Assembly (NCBI RefSeq): GCF_022700675.1
Contig: NZ_CP062182.1
Coordinates: forward strand, 2,418,001-2,482,000
Origin: Acinetobacter sp. ASP199
GTDB taxonomy: Bacteria > Pseudomonadota > Gammaproteobacteria > Pseudomonadales > Moraxellaceae
Direction: 5' to 3'
Length of the DNA stretch: 64,000 nt
Below the pieces are notes generated by a model. That model had not been told where the DNA came from and did not search any database. It worked only from the letters and a program-made list of their open reading frames with translations. Below are positions 43,344-52,755 of the stretch, piece by piece. A program made the translations under genes and the position numbers. Position 1 is the stretch's first letter. Every line of letters starts with the position of its first letter.

Positions 43344-44236
43344 GGCAAATTCATCAATTTCGTGACAATACGATAGACTGTATCACGTAATGCATGACGG
43401 TGAACAATCTGGTCGATCACGCCATGATCAAGCAAATATTCTGCACGTTGGAACGGTTCTTCCAGCTTTTCACGTACTGTTTGTTCGATGACACGTTTAC
43501 CCGCAAAACCGATCATTGCTTTCGGTTCAGCAATATGCACATCACCTAACATAGCCAGAGATGCAGTTACACCACCATAAACCGGGTGGGTAAGCACAAC
43601 TACGTATGGCAGACCTGCTTCTTTCAGACGCTGGATTGCAGCTGATGTACGAGCCATCTGCATCAAAGACAACATGCCTTCCTGCATACGTGCTCCACCT
43701 GAAGCAGCAAAACAGATCAATGGCTGTTGCTGTTCAATTGCACGTTCCGCAGCTTGCACAAAACGGTCACCGACCACTGTACCCATTGAACCACCCATGA
43801 AATCGAATTCAAAGGCACAGGCTATCATTGTTACGCCTTTCAGCTGCCCTTGCATCACAACTAAGGCTTCAGTTTCGCCAGTTTTTTTCTGTGCTTCTGA
43901 CATACGGTCTGGATAGGCTTTGCTGTCGACAAATTTTAGTGGATCTTTCGCCTTAAATTCCTGACCCATTTCTGTCTGTACCTGGTCAAAGAACCAGTTC
44001 AGACGATCACGTGCCTTCATTCTCAGATGTTCATCACATTGTGGACAAACATAGGCATTAAATGACATCGCGGTACGTGTCACCAAAGCATGACATTCTG
44101 GGCACTCAATCGTTGGCTCAGTAAACGTCGCCTTGAGTGCGGTTTGCTCATCAGGAACATCAATACCTGGAACTGTACGCTCCGTCCATGGGGTCGATGG
44201 GCTCAGAATTTTGCCTGATTTGACTGGTTGACTCAT
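43340..44236 (-). CDS. accD: Acetyl-CoA carboxylase carboxyltransferase subunit beta
   Basis: A 298-residue subunit that with AccA transfers the carboxyl group from biotin to acetyl-CoA, making malonyl-CoA for fatty-acid synthesis. The N-terminal zinc ribbon has four cysteines at 45, 48, 64 and 67 (CPEC, CPQC). The crotonase-like core shows FDFMGGSMGTVVGDRF and ASGGARMQEGMLSLMQMAR. The ATG overlaps the trpA stop as ATGA. It is second in the trpA-accD-folC-SPOR operon, a conserved arrangement. Confidence 0.97.
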   Translation of the reverse strand: MSQPVKSGKILSPSTPWTERTVPGIDVPDEQTALKATFTEPTIECPECHALVTRTAMSFNAYVCPQCDEHLRMKARDRLNWFFDQVQTEMGQEFKAKDPLKFVDSKAYPDRMSEAQKKTGETEALVVMQGQLKGVTMIACAFEFDFMGGSMGTVVGDRFVQAAERAIEQQQPLICFAASGGARMQEGMLSLMQMARTSAAIQRLKEAGLPYVVVLTHPVYGGVTASLAMLGDVHIAEPKAMIGFAGKRVIEQTVREKLEEPFQRAEYLLDHGVIDQIVHRHALRDTVYRIVTKLMNLP

Positions 44237-45036
44237 ACTAACTCATCGAGCGCTGCTCGAAGCTCCTTGACTTTATTCATCGTTTCGACAACGGCTTGTT
44301 CTGGCGCGAGCGTTGCAAACTGCTTCACGAACGCACTTCCTACAATCACTGCATCGGCAGCAACACCCATCGCTTTCGCAGATGCAGCATCACTGATACC
44401 AAAACCAACGCCAACAGGAACATCTGTCTCGGTCTTAATTTTCTGAATGCGGGCTGCAGCTTCAGACACGTCTAAAGTTGCTGCACCAGTCACCCCTTTC
44501 AGTGAAACATAGTAAATAAAGCCGCTGGCCTGTTTTACCACGTGCTGAATACGGGCATCGGTTGAAGTCGGTGCCAGCAGGAAAATTTGATCCATGTCAT
44601 ATTTTTGCAATACGATTTTCAAATCATCTGCTTCTTCAGGTGGCAGATCCACCAGAAGTACACCATCGACTCCACATTCATGAGCATAAGCCACGAACTT
44701 TTCATAGCCAATCACTTCAACAGGGTTTAAATAACCCATCAGAACCACTGGAGTTTCGTTATCTTTCTGACGAAACTCTTTCACCATTTCCAGAGCATTC
44801 AGGGTATTGGTTCCGCCTGCAAGTGCGCGTTCAGCAGCAAGTGCAATCACGGGACCATCCGCCATCGGATCCGAAAATGGAAGACCCAGTTCAATCACAT
44901 CGACACCGGCATCTACCATTTGATGGAGCAGAGGTACAGTCACCTCAGGATGCGGGTCACCAGCCATAACATAAGAAACTAAAGCTTTACGCTGTTGAGA
45001 TTTAAGTTGTCCAAATCGTGTGGCTAAACGTGACAT
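44233..45036 (-). CDS. trpA: Tryptophan synthase alpha subunit
   Basis: A 267-residue TIM barrel that cleaves indole-3-glycerol phosphate and passes indole to TrpB. YVMAGDPHPE near residue 23, the catalytic-Glu segment VIELGLPFSDPMADGPVI near 47-64 and the loop GVTGAATLD near 180 are present. It is first in the operon with accD, folC and the SPOR gene, overlapping accD by four bases. Its partner trpB lies about 5.5 kb upstream on the same strand beyond four unrelated genes, whereas trpBA are adjacent in most relatives. Confidence 0.97.
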   Translation of the reverse strand: MSRLATRFGQLKSQQRKALVSYVMAGDPHPEVTVPLLHQMVDAGVDVIELGLPFSDPMADGPVIALAAERALAGGTNTLNALEMVKEFRQKDNETPVVLMGYLNPVEVIGYEKFVAYAHECGVDGVLLVDLPPEEADDLKIVLQKYDMDQIFLLAPTSTDARIQHVVKQASGFIYYVSLKGVTGAATLDVSEAAARIQKIKTETDVPVGVGFGISDAASAKAMGVAADAVIVGSAFVKQFATLAPEQAVVETMNKVKELRAALDELV

Positions 45037-45403
45037 AGGGTTGTGCGTTCCTTAACGTGTTTTCAAACTTGAAGCGTTGACTATTGTAGAAATACAAGAC
45101 ACCGCATTGTAACGCTATTTTTTGTTCATTGAACAGTACACAGCGAAGCGGTATTGTATTTCATTTCCTGCGCGAAGATTTCAGAACAACCCGAAAGACA
45201 GTATTTACGAATATTTTGATTTTTTTCTCAATGATCAAAGATGACTAATTTCGCTATTCTGTAAAATATTGAATGTTTAGATAAACTTATTTTTATCACC
45301 AAAAACTGAATAAAAACACAGGTGTTAGCGCATATATTTAAAGTTTTCTGAAATTGCAAAACCTGCTTTATACTACGCGCACTTTTTTACTTTTCTATCT
45401 CCT
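45037..45403. other. Divergent intergenic region trpA / nhaC-type gene
   Basis: About 365 bases with no gene. It must hold the trpA operon promoter and the antiporter promoter; a good -10 (TATACT at 45369-45374) precedes the plus-strand gene, with only a weak -35. No trp leader peptide or attenuator hairpin is evident. Confidence 0.5.
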
Positions 45404-46738
45404 ATGCAGACTGATTCAGAAGCTACAGTGCAGGCACGGGCCATTGCACTGTTGCCGCTTATTGTATTTTTAACAATCTTTTTAGGCAGCGGGATTTATC
45501 ACACCATGATCGGAACCGAGTTCGCGTTCTATCAGGTGAAAGCGCCTGTTGCTGCCCTGCCTGCGATTATCTTGGCTGCATTAGTATATCGCGGCAAACT
45601 CAACCAGGGCATTGAAGAATTTCTTAAGGGTGCCAGCCATCCTAACCTGATTCTGATGTTCATGGTGTTTATGCTGGCGGGGGCATTTGCCAGTGTCAGC
45701 GGTGCTATTGGCAGTGTCGATGCCACCGTGCAAATGGGCCTGTCAGTGATTCCACCAGAATTTGTCTTGCCGATGCTATTTATTATTTCAGCATTCATTG
45801 CAACTGCAATGGGTACCTCAATGGGAACAATTGCTGCCTGTGCACCGATTGCCTTTGGCTTTACTCAAGCCACAGATATTACCGTGATTCATGCCATTGG
45901 TGCTGTTGTCGGTGGTGCGATGTTTGGTGATAACCTGTCGATGATCTCGGATACTACGATTGCGGCGACCAGCAGCCAGAAAGTCCAGCTACGGGACAAG
46001 TTCCGGGTCAATGTCTGGATTGCGGTGCCGGCATCAATTGTCACTATTGCGATTTATTTCTTTCATACCAGCACAACAAGCGGCGTGGAATATAAGGAGT
46101 TTAACTGGCTGTTAGTGCTGCCTTATATTGCGGTTTTTGTCTTGGCCTTTAGTCGTCTGCATGTACTTGCGGTCTTGGCAATTGGCGTATTGCTATCGGG
46201 CTTATTTGGTCTGTTCGCGACATCAGAGTTTGACCTGCTCAAATTGAATACTTCAATCTATGATGGTTTTGTGGGAATGTTCGAAGTCGCTTTGCTGTCG
46301 ATGTTCCTCGGTGGTTTGTCCGCCATTATGCAACGTGAAGGTGGCCTGCGCTGGCTGATCGAACGGATCTATGCGCTAACCCGTTTATTTAAAGTTGGCC
46401 GTCAACGTGCCGGTGAAATTGGTATCAGTTTTCTTGTAATTTTCTCGAATCTGTTTGTGGCCAATAATACCGTGGCGATCATCTTGTCTGGTGATATGGC
46501 ACGTGAAGTGGCAAAAGAATATGGCGTTGATCCAAAACGATCTGCTGCCTTGATGGATATTTTCTCTTGTGTAGTTCAAGGCCTGATTCCTTATGGCGCA
46601 CAGCTATTGCTGGCCTGTTCGATTGCCAAACTGTCTCCGGTAGAATTGATTGGTGGTGTTTATTATTGCTGGATTCTGGCGATCTTTGCAGTACTGGCAA
46701 TTGCGTTTAGGTTTCCCCGACTCAAAGCAAATGCTTAA
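45404..46738 (+). CDS. NhaC-family Na+/H+ antiporter-like transporter
   Basis: A 444-residue inner-membrane protein with about eleven to twelve hydrophobic segments. It resembles the NhaC/ArsB-like superfamily: IIAACA-type segment GTSMGTIAACAPIAFGF near residue 140, GAVVGGAMFGDNLSMISDTT near 170, and the C-terminal FSNLFVANNTVAIILSGDMA with QGLIPYGAQLLLACSIA. The DNLSMISDTT motif is shared with Na+/H+ and malate-lactate antiporters. The ion or solute carried cannot be fixed. No operon partner; it lies in the block that separates trpA from trpB. Confidence 0.85.
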   Translation: MQTDSEATVQARAIALLPLIVFLTIFLGSGIYHTMIGTEFAFYQVKAPVAALPAIILAALVYRGKLNQGIEEFLKGASHPNLILMFMVFMLAGAFASVSGAIGSVDATVQMGLSVIPPEFVLPMLFIISAFIATAMGTSMGTIAACAPIAFGFTQATDITVIHAIGAVVGGAMFGDNLSMISDTTIAATSSQKVQLRDKFRVNVWIAVPASIVTIAIYFFHTSTTSGVEYKEFNWLLVLPYIAVFVLAFSRLHVLAVLAIGVLLSGLFGLFATSEFDLLKLNTSIYDGFVGMFEVALLSMFLGGLSAIMQREGGLRWLIERIYALTRLFKVGRQRAGEIGISFLVIFSNLFVANNTVAIILSGDMAREVAKEYGVDPKRSAALMDIFSCVVQGLIPYGAQLLLACSIAKLSPVELIGGVYYCWILAIFAVLAIAFRFPRLKANA

Positions 46739-46751
46739 GCAGTAAAAGTAA

Positions 46752-46784
46752 AAATCAGCGATCCTTATGGGTCGCTTTTTTATT
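46752..46784. terminator. Terminator between the antiporter and AraC-type genes
   Basis: AAAATCAGCGATCCTTATGGGTCGCTTTTTTA, with stem AGCGATCC / GGGTCGCT; it ends the antiporter gene and may also serve the convergent regulator. Confidence 0.7.
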
Positions 46785-46785
46785 G

Positions 46786-47826
46786 CTATTTTTCTTCCTT
46801 TGTTTTGAAGAGTTTTCGTGCCTGTAAAAGTGTTTGCCCTGTTGCTGCTTTATAGGCACGTGCCAATGCGGATTGATCGGAATAATCCAGTTGCTGGGCA
46901 ATTTCAGTCAGGCTAAGTCCCTGCTGTAATAACGTCTCACAGCGTTTCATTCGCTCCTGTTCCAGCAACTTTTTAAAGGAGCTGCCCTGCTCGCTTAAAT
47001 AACGCTGTAAGCTGCGTGATGACATCCATAGCTGCTGTGCCAGTTGTTCAATTTTGATTGCCTGATATTCAGTACGTAGCTGATCAGCAATAATTTTTCG
47101 TGCCTGCTGTAATATTGATTCATTTGAAGACCTGGTAGCAATGGCTTCTTCAGCTTGGCGGACGAGCAGTTGTAACAGCATCGGATCAGCCTGTTCTGAC
47201 CTGAATTGTAAATCTTGTAAGTCCAGCTCAAAACCATAATAGGCCTGAGAAAAATGCACGTCCACGCCAAAGAATTTCTGATAATGCCGTTGTGCCATCA
47301 AGGGTGCATGCGCAAATCGAACACAACGCAGTACTAGCGGATGATCCTGCAAAATATAACGGCCCAGCTGTACCATCGCCGCAATGGTGAGTTCATTCAG
47401 TAACTGGTATTTCTCATGCAGAAAAGCCCAGTAGAGTTCAATACTTTGTTCATGCTGTTTTATTTGCAGAGGGACAAATTCACTGCCATCCACCACTAGG
47501 CGCTGAAAACGCATGATATAACCGATCATCTCAGAGATACTGCTGCTTTTCGAGGCCATATAACCCAATACCCCAAAATGCTCCGGACGAATGGATTGCA
47601 CAATTTCAAAAATTAATTGTGGACAATGCAAATGCGTTTGGGTTCTTTCAATCACCGTATTTAATAACTCAAGAGGAACTTCAGTATCAAAAGGCTGATC
47701 AATTAAATGGCGCAGTGGTGTATTTAGATCTTCAAGAAAACCAGCCTGCAGAGGTTCTATATTCAGGCTGCGCAGATGCGTAGCCCACAGCTGAATATAA
47801 CCATTTGATATTCTTATGTCCTGCAT
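46786..47826 (-). CDS. AraC-family transcriptional regulator
   Basis: A 346-residue regulator with an N-terminal ligand-sensing domain of the Arabinose_bd type (LRHLIDQPFDTEVPLELLN, then GVLGYMASKSSSISEMIGYI) and a C-terminal AraC DNA-binding domain with two HTHs: IEQLAQQLWMSSRSLQRYLS near 262 and LTEIAQQLDYSDQSALARAY near 308. This layout is that of OruR/ArgR-type activators. It is divergent from the metal-dependent hydrolase gene, with 143 bases between, and probably controls it. The ATG at 47826 was preferred over 47859, as AGAGAA precedes it. Confidence 0.9.
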   Translation of the reverse strand: MQDIRISNGYIQLWATHLRSLNIEPLQAGFLEDLNTPLRHLIDQPFDTEVPLELLNTVIERTQTHLHCPQLIFEIVQSIRPEHFGVLGYMASKSSSISEMIGYIMRFQRLVVDGSEFVPLQIKQHEQSIELYWAFLHEKYQLLNELTIAAMVQLGRYILQDHPLVLRCVRFAHAPLMAQRHYQKFFGVDVHFSQAYYGFELDLQDLQFRSEQADPMLLQLLVRQAEEAIATRSSNESILQQARKIIADQLRTEYQAIKIEQLAQQLWMSSRSLQRYLSEQGSSFKKLLEQERMKRCETLLQQGLSLTEIAQQLDYSDQSALARAYKAATGQTLLQARKLFKTKEEK

Positions 47827-47969
47827 GTGTAATTCTCTATGAGTGCAGCAATTTGACAAGTTTTATTTTCATTTGGCGTAAAATGTATAAAAATTGGCAA
47901 TAACTGTCAAAACAATTTGTGTAATGGTCGACATACTGTCAGCATCGACATCAACAAGAATGACAAAAG

Positions 47970-48848
47970 ATGAATGCACCATTAAAAACAACTGTACAGC
48001 CGGTGGTTCGCACCAATCTTGACTTTAAACTTGATGAAATTCCTCGCTTCTGGTTTGGCGGTGATCCTTTCCTGACTCGTATGTTTGATGCCTTGAGCCT
48101 GACTTTCCCGGATGGTGAACGCTACTTCATTCAAAGCGTACGCCTGTTTCGCGATAAAATTACCGATCCAGAGCTGCAAAAACGGGTAGCAGATTTTATT
48201 CGTCAGGAAGCACAACACGGCATCGCACACGATAAAATGAATGACATGATGCGCAAGCAAAATATGCCCGTGGATCAGTTCATTACCCGCCTAAATAAAA
48301 TGATGGGCTATGACCTGAAACACCGTTCAGCTCAGTTCAATATTGCAGTCACTGCCGCCGCCGAGCATCTGACCGCTCTAATGGCCGAAACCTTCTATGC
48401 CTATAAAGACACCTTAAGAGAAGCACATCCTTATGTACGTGCCCTGTTTGCCTGGCATGCCATTGAGGAAATGGAACACCGTGATGTGGCTTTTGATGTG
48501 ATGAAAGGTGTTGCGAAAACGCCAGAATTTACCCGTCGTGCTACCTTGGTTACTACAACCATTCTGATGTTTGGTTTTACCATTTACCGTGCCAATGTCA
48601 TGCTCAAACATGACGGCTTTAACCCACGCCAACGCCTGCAAATGAATATTCGTGGCCTGCCATGGTTCTTCGGTAAAAAAGGTAAGCTGACCCGTATGGG
48701 CAGACAGTATCGAGACTGGTTTAAAAAGGATTTTCACCCCAGTCAGCATCCGGTGATTGCCCAATATGATGTCTGGCTAAAAACTTTGGCTGAAACCGGT
48801 GATCCAATTCAGGCGGGAGAAGCGTTTTGGCAGGCAGCGAAAGACTAA
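47970..48848 (+). CDS. Metal-dependent hydrolase family protein (PF10118-like)
   Basis: A 292-residue protein of the family annotated as predicted metal-dependent hydrolases, mostly known by sequence. Possible metal ligands are in FIRQEAQHGIAHDKMNDMM near residue 75, AAEHLTALMAETFYAYKD near 131, and WHAIEEMEHRDVAFDVMKG near 160; the Glu/His pattern resembles a ferritin-like di-iron centre rather than a hydrolase site. The substrate is unknown. It is divergent from the AraC regulator, which is often its neighbour. Confidence 0.85.
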   Translation: MNAPLKTTVQPVVRTNLDFKLDEIPRFWFGGDPFLTRMFDALSLTFPDGERYFIQSVRLFRDKITDPELQKRVADFIRQEAQHGIAHDKMNDMMRKQNMPVDQFITRLNKMMGYDLKHRSAQFNIAVTAAAEHLTALMAETFYAYKDTLREAHPYVRALFAWHAIEEMEHRDVAFDVMKGVAKTPEFTRRATLVTTTILMFGFTIYRANVMLKHDGFNPRQRLQMNIRGLPWFFGKKGKLTRMGRQYRDWFKKDFHPSQHPVIAQYDVWLKTLAETGDPIQAGEAFWQAAKD

Positions 48849-48867
48849 AAATTGAAACTAAGAAAAG

Positions 48868-48898
48868 AAAAAGCCTTCAGATGAAGGCTTTTTTTCAT
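48868..48898. terminator. Bidirectional terminator
   Basis: AAAAAGCCTTC-AGAT-GAAGGCTTTTTTT between the converging hydrolase and DUF2804 genes. Confidence 0.85.
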
Positions 48899-48903
48899 GA
48901 TGT

Positions 48904-49905
48904 TTACCACTTGGCGTAATGCTGCTCAAGCAAGGCATATTCATCTAGCAATATATATTCCTGATCGTCCTGCTGAATAGTACCGGATACTCTTGCCTGC
49001 CATTGGCTAAACTGGCTACCCACCAGACGTAAATTCAGGTTTTCATAACGGCGCCAGCCCGTAGTTACACGCAAATTTAGCTTCTCATCCAATGAGCGTA
49101 TACTCCACTGGTTTTCTGATTCCTGCTGAAACAGCACGTCGGTCAAGGCATAAATCTTACCGTTGACCCATAGACAGTTTTCATTACCAAAGCTTTCATT
49201 CACGCCTGATGCAAGATTAATTCCGATCCGGTTCTGCTTACTATCCCAAAAATTACAGGATAACCAGAACCATGCCGTTTCAGGACGCAGAAAACCACAG
49301 GTATCATCCAGTGAAGCAAAGGTACGTTCATTAAACTGGATGGTCTGTCCTTGTCTTGTGACAAAATGACCTTCACAACCCAAAGTCGTCAACTTTTGGG
49401 TATACGTCCAGCCATTAATACCGGTTGGACTACACATACTCAGTGGATCTGTTCCAGCACAGAAAATCCGGGCACTAAGCTTAATATCCCCATGTTTGGT
49501 CACGGTGATATAACGCACACCATTGGCATGCTGAATTTCAATCTGGTACGGAGATTTATGAAAATAGCTATGATTGAACAGTGGCTGTTCATCTAAAACA
49601 GTATGCCGTGACAGAAAATTGATCGCATTCCATTCGCGCACTTCATTGGTCTGATGATCATAGATATAGAAAAAACCATGCCCTGCCCAGGCAATATCGG
49701 CGATCGCTACGCCAATGCTGTAGTGTTCATGCTGAATGCTACAGAATTTGAATTTTTTATATTTGAGATGCTTACGCCAGCCGGCAACAACCTGGCCATA
49801 AGGAGTTTTGTACTGGTAAGCATTGTAATCGATACTTTTGGGAATTTCTTTGAAACGTCCGTAACGGGGTTGTCCATTTGCCTGAATTAAATCCATGTAA
49901 GGCAT
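48904..49905 (-). CDS. DUF2804 family protein
   Basis: A 333-residue protein of the DUF2804 family, beta-rich, without signal peptide or membrane segments. Recognisable stretches are QHEHYSIGVAIADIAWAGHG near residue 57 and the WFWLSCNFWDSKQNRIGINL region near 207 with GVNESFGNENCLWVNGK following, which recall a lipocalin- or CrtC-like beta-barrel. Function is unknown. The start could be the ATG at 49905 or at 49896 (GGA nine bases ahead of the latter). Upstream lies a hairpin-rich stretch with no gene. Confidence 0.8.
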   Translation of the reverse strand: MPYMDLIQANGQPRYGRFKEIPKSIDYNAYQYKTPYGQVVAGWRKHLKYKKFKFCSIQHEHYSIGVAIADIAWAGHGFFYIYDHQTNEVREWNAINFLSRHTVLDEQPLFNHSYFHKSPYQIEIQHANGVRYITVTKHGDIKLSARIFCAGTDPLSMCSPTGINGWTYTQKLTTLGCEGHFVTRQGQTIQFNERTFASLDDTCGFLRPETAWFWLSCNFWDSKQNRIGINLASGVNESFGNENCLWVNGKIYALTDVLFQQESENQWSIRSLDEKLNLRVTTGWRRYENLNLRLVGSQFSQWQARVSGTIQQDDQEYILLDEYALLEQHYAKW

Positions 49906-50498
49906 TCCATGTAAGTCGGAGAGTTTATACAGCCGGGTTCAATATTATGCTAATTCCTTAGTCTTGATAAGGAACTTTTTCTACCGTTTATCGCCAAGTT
50001 ATAAACAAGCTTTTGATTTCATTTGAATCTTATTCTTTTTATGAGGATCCAAAATTTTAGCTATCTGTATAGGAAACGTTTTTTGCGACATGGATGTCGT
50101 CCGTTGAGCAGTATTACAAGGATGTAATGTCTGCTCAATAAAAAAGCCTTTGGTTACTTTGGGCTTTTCCAAAATAATATCTACTTGAAGAAAAGTTTTT
50201 GAAGCATGTTTCTCGCACACCCATTTTCATTATAAGTTTGCATATTGATTCTTTAGTAAATCCTTACTTTTGTTTCGGCAAAAGTAACAAAACCATTTTG
50301 TAAGGCTGAAGGTATATCCTTATACCTCAGCCTTACGGCAACATCCATGTTGCCTAACCGATCGCTCATACGTAAGTATTAAAAAGAAGGCTGTAACTCT
50401 CAATCCATTCCTACCTCCTCCTTTTGCAAAGAAAGAGGATTTTTATTAAATACAACCTCACCCAAACCCTCTCCTATAAGGAGAGGGTTTCAAGAAAG
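49906..50498. repeat. Hairpin-rich intergenic region upstream of DUF2804 gene
   Basis: About 590 bases with several inverted repeats: CGACATGGATGTCG (50086-50099), TTGAGCAG / CTGCTCAA (50104-50138), TTACTTTTG / CAAAAGTAA (50264-50287), GTAAGGCTGAAGGTATA against TATACCTCAGCCTTAC (about 50300-50336), GGCAACATCCATGTTGCC (about 50337-50354) and CCTCTCCTATAAGGAGAGG near 50469. The 73-codon frame at 49999-50220 is probably not a gene. This looks like an array of the small repeats common in Acinetobacter spacers. Confidence 0.55.
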
Positions 50499-51728
50499 TT
50501 ACATCTCAACCATTTCCACACCATCAATACGTGCCACAGTCATCAAGTCCTTATCACCACGACCTGAAACTGTCGCAATAATGATTTGATCTTTATCCAT
50601 AGTAGGTGCAAGTTTAGTCACGTATGCCATCGCGTGAGAGCTCTCTAACGCAGGGATAATGCCTTCAATTTTGGTCAAATCACGAAAGCCTTGTAGTGCT
50701 TCCTGGTCATTGATTGGTACATATTCAACACGGTTCATATCTTTTAAGAAACTGTGCTCAGGACCCACACCCGGATAATCTAGACCCGCAGAAATTGAGT
50801 GAGTTTCAATGATCTGACCTTGCTCATCTGACATCAGGTAAGTACGGTTCCCGTGAAGCACACCAACATGACCAGCATTCAAAGGTGCAGAGTGCTTGCC
50901 TGACTCAATGCCATAACCTGCTGCTTCCACGCCGTACATTTTCACGTCTTGATCATTCAGGAATGGGTAGAACAAGCCCATCGCATTTGAACCACCACCC
51001 ACACATGCCACAAGTGCATCCGGAAGGCGACCAGCCTGTTCCTGAATCTGACGACGTGCTTCACGACCAATAATCGATTGGAAATCACGTACCAATTGTG
51101 GATACGGATGTGGACCTGCCACTGTACCAATCACGTAATAGGTTGAATCTACGTTGGTGACCCAGTCACGCATTGCTTCATTCATGGCATCTTTTAAAGT
51201 CTTAGAGCCACTTTCTACGGGTACAACCGTTGCTCCAAGCAAACGCATACGATACACGTTCATCGCTTGACGTTTTACGTCTTCAGCACCCATGAACACC
51301 ACGCATTCAAGGCCCAAACGTGCAGCAATCGTTGCTGTTGCCACACCATGCTGACCTGCACCGGTTTCGGCAATAATACGCTTTTTACCTGACAGTTTCG
51401 CAAGCAGCGCCTGACCAATGGTGTTGTTTACTTTATGGGAGCCAGTATGGTTTAAGTCTTCACGTTTTAAGTAAATCTGCGCACCACCCAACTCCTTCGA
51501 CCATCGTTCAGCATGATAAAGCGGACTAGGACGACCTACATAAAAAGCGAGGTCACGGTCGAATTCTGCCAAAAACTGTTCGTCATTTTTCATACGGAAA
51601 TACAGCTTCTCTAGATCTTCTAGAGCTGCCATTAAAGTTTCTGACACAAAACGCCCGCCATGAATACCGAAATGCCCGCGTTCATCCGGGTATTGGGTAT
51701 AGTCAATCACATTATTTTGCTGATCCAC
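50499..51728 (-). CDS. trpB: Tryptophan synthase beta subunit
   Basis: A 409-residue PLP enzyme that joins indole and serine. The PLP lysine is in [17 protein letters not shown] near residue 99, with the glycine-rich phosphate site VGGGSNAMG near 242 and GRGDKD near the end. The start is a GTG at 51728, read [10 protein letters not shown] and placed six bases after AAGGAG; an ATG 66 bases further upstream would add residues encoded by the trpF overlap. The GTG lies 17 bases inside trpF, so trpF and trpB are translationally coupled. trpA is not adjacent. Confidence 0.97.
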   Translation of the reverse strand: MDQQNNVIDYTQYPDERGHFGIHGGRFVSETLMAALEDLEKLYFRMKNDEQFLAEFDRDLAFYVGRPSPLYHAERWSKELGGAQIYLKREDLNHTGSHKVNNTIGQALLAKLSGKKRIIAETGAGQHGVATATIAARLGLECVVFMGAEDVKRQAMNVYRMRLLGATVVPVESGSKTLKDAMNEAMRDWVTNVDSTYYVIGTVAGPHPYPQLVRDFQSIIGREARRQIQEQAGRLPDALVACVGGGSNAMGLFYPFLNDQDVKMYGVEAAGYGIESGKHSAPLNAGHVGVLHGNRTYLMSDEQGQIIETHSISAGLDYPGVGPEHSFLKDMNRVEYVPINDQEALQGFRDLTKIEGIIPALESSHAMAYVTKLAPTMDKDQIIIATVSGRGDKDLMTVARIDGVEMVEM

Positions 51729-52353
51729 GAAGGACTCCTTGCATAAAGCGTTCGATGAGTTGTTGGTCTTTAATACCTTTTGCGGACTCGACACCGCCGC
51801 TCACGTCCACAGCATACGCATGTGTGGTGAGAATTGCCTGTTCGACATTGTCAGGGTTTAAACCACCTGCCAAGATCAAAGGAATATTAAGTTTAGGGAA
51901 AGTAGTCCAGTCGAAGCTATGCCCTGTTCCACCTTTTAAGTCCGGATGCCATGCGTCTAACAGCACTGCACTTGCGCCTGCATCCTGATATTTTTGAATT
52001 TCAGCCACGATCTCTAGACCAGGTTTGACCTGAATAGCTTTATACCAACGCCGTCCGACCTGTTTGGCAATTGCCAGGCACTGTTGTGGTGTTTCATCAC
52101 CATGAAATTGCAGGATATCCAGCGGTACCGTTTTTAAAATGGTCTGGATTTCATCGGCACTACTATTTACGAATAATCCCACAGCCTGCACATAGGCGGG
52201 AACGGTCTGAATCAGTGTTGCAGCCTGCTCTAAAGTCACACTGCGCGGACTCGGCGGATAAAATACAAATCCAATCGCATCACAGCCGGCATTGACTACG
52301 GCATGTACATCTTCAATTCGGGTAATTCCACAAATTTTGGCACGGGTTCGCAT
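51712..52353 (-). CDS. trpF: Phosphoribosylanthranilate isomerase
   Basis: A 213-residue TIM-barrel enzyme of tryptophan synthesis. [16 protein letters not shown] at the start holds the catalytic Cys; [16 protein letters not shown] near 35 and [19 protein letters not shown] near 133 with [10 protein letters not shown] and DVSGGVES near 165-185 complete the family motifs. I took the ATG at 52353; one at 52386 would add 11 residues. It is first in trpF-trpB; the divergent riboswitch and btuB begin about 160 bases away. Confidence 0.95.
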   Translation of the reverse strand: MRTRAKICGITRIEDVHAVVNAGCDAIGFVFYPPSPRSVTLEQAATLIQTVPAYVQAVGLFVNSSADEIQTILKTVPLDILQFHGDETPQQCLAIAKQVGRRWYKAIQVKPGLEIVAEIQKYQDAGASAVLLDAWHPDLKGGTGHSFDWTTFPKLNIPLILAGGLNPDNVEQAILTTHAYAVDVSGGVESAKGIKDQQLIERFMQGVLRGSAK

Positions 52354-52510
52354 ATTGATTTGGCTCGAAAATTTTCCCAAGGTCATAGCCGATCTATGAA
52401 ATTGAACAAATCATTGTAAAACAATTTTTATAGCTTGCGTAAAGTTCGATCTGATATTTATTTATTCAGATTGTTTAAATGACATGCTCGACTTATACTG
52501 CGCTCAACTT

Positions 52511-52706
52511 GCAACAAGTCAAAGCTTTCTGCTTTAGGGAAGCTGGTGTAAATCCAGCACTGCCCCCGCAACGGTAAAAAATGAAACGTCAATCAGTTTA
52601 AACCTCAGGTTTACACCACTGCATATAATGATATAGAGATGTGGGAAGGTGGATTGGCAGCATGGCAACGGCCCTGCACATTTAAGTCCGGATACCTGCT
52701 TGTTGT
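52511..52706 (+). promoter_or_regulatory. Cobalamin riboswitch
   Basis: Conserved blocks of the AdoCbl aptamer are present in order: AGGGAAGCTGGTGTAAATCC, CCAGCACTGCCCCCGCAACG with GTAA, and near the end AAGTCCGGATACCTGC. The closing stem pairs GCAACAAG (52511-52518) with CTTGTTGT (52699-52706). It lies just upstream of the BtuB-like receptor and should lower its expression when cobalamin is plentiful. Confidence 0.95.
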
Positions 52707-52721
52707 GTTCTTTAACTCAAT

Positions 52722-52740
52722 CATTCACGGGGAGTGAATG
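52722..52740 (+). promoter_or_regulatory. Ribosome-binding-site hairpin behind the riboswitch
   Basis: CATTCAC-GGGGA-GTGAATG: a 7-bp stem with a GGGGA loop containing the Shine-Dalgarno-like sequence, with an ATG at its 3' end (52738). It has no T run, so the switch probably acts on translation. The better start, ATG 52756, has a second GGAG at 52744-52747. Confidence 0.65.
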
Positions 52741-52755
52741 TATGGAGCACATATC

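Noticed and set aside
49999..50220. A 73-codon frame in the hairpin-rich spacer
   Set aside because: It runs across two inverted repeats and shows no domain or ribosome-binding site; more likely repeat DNA.
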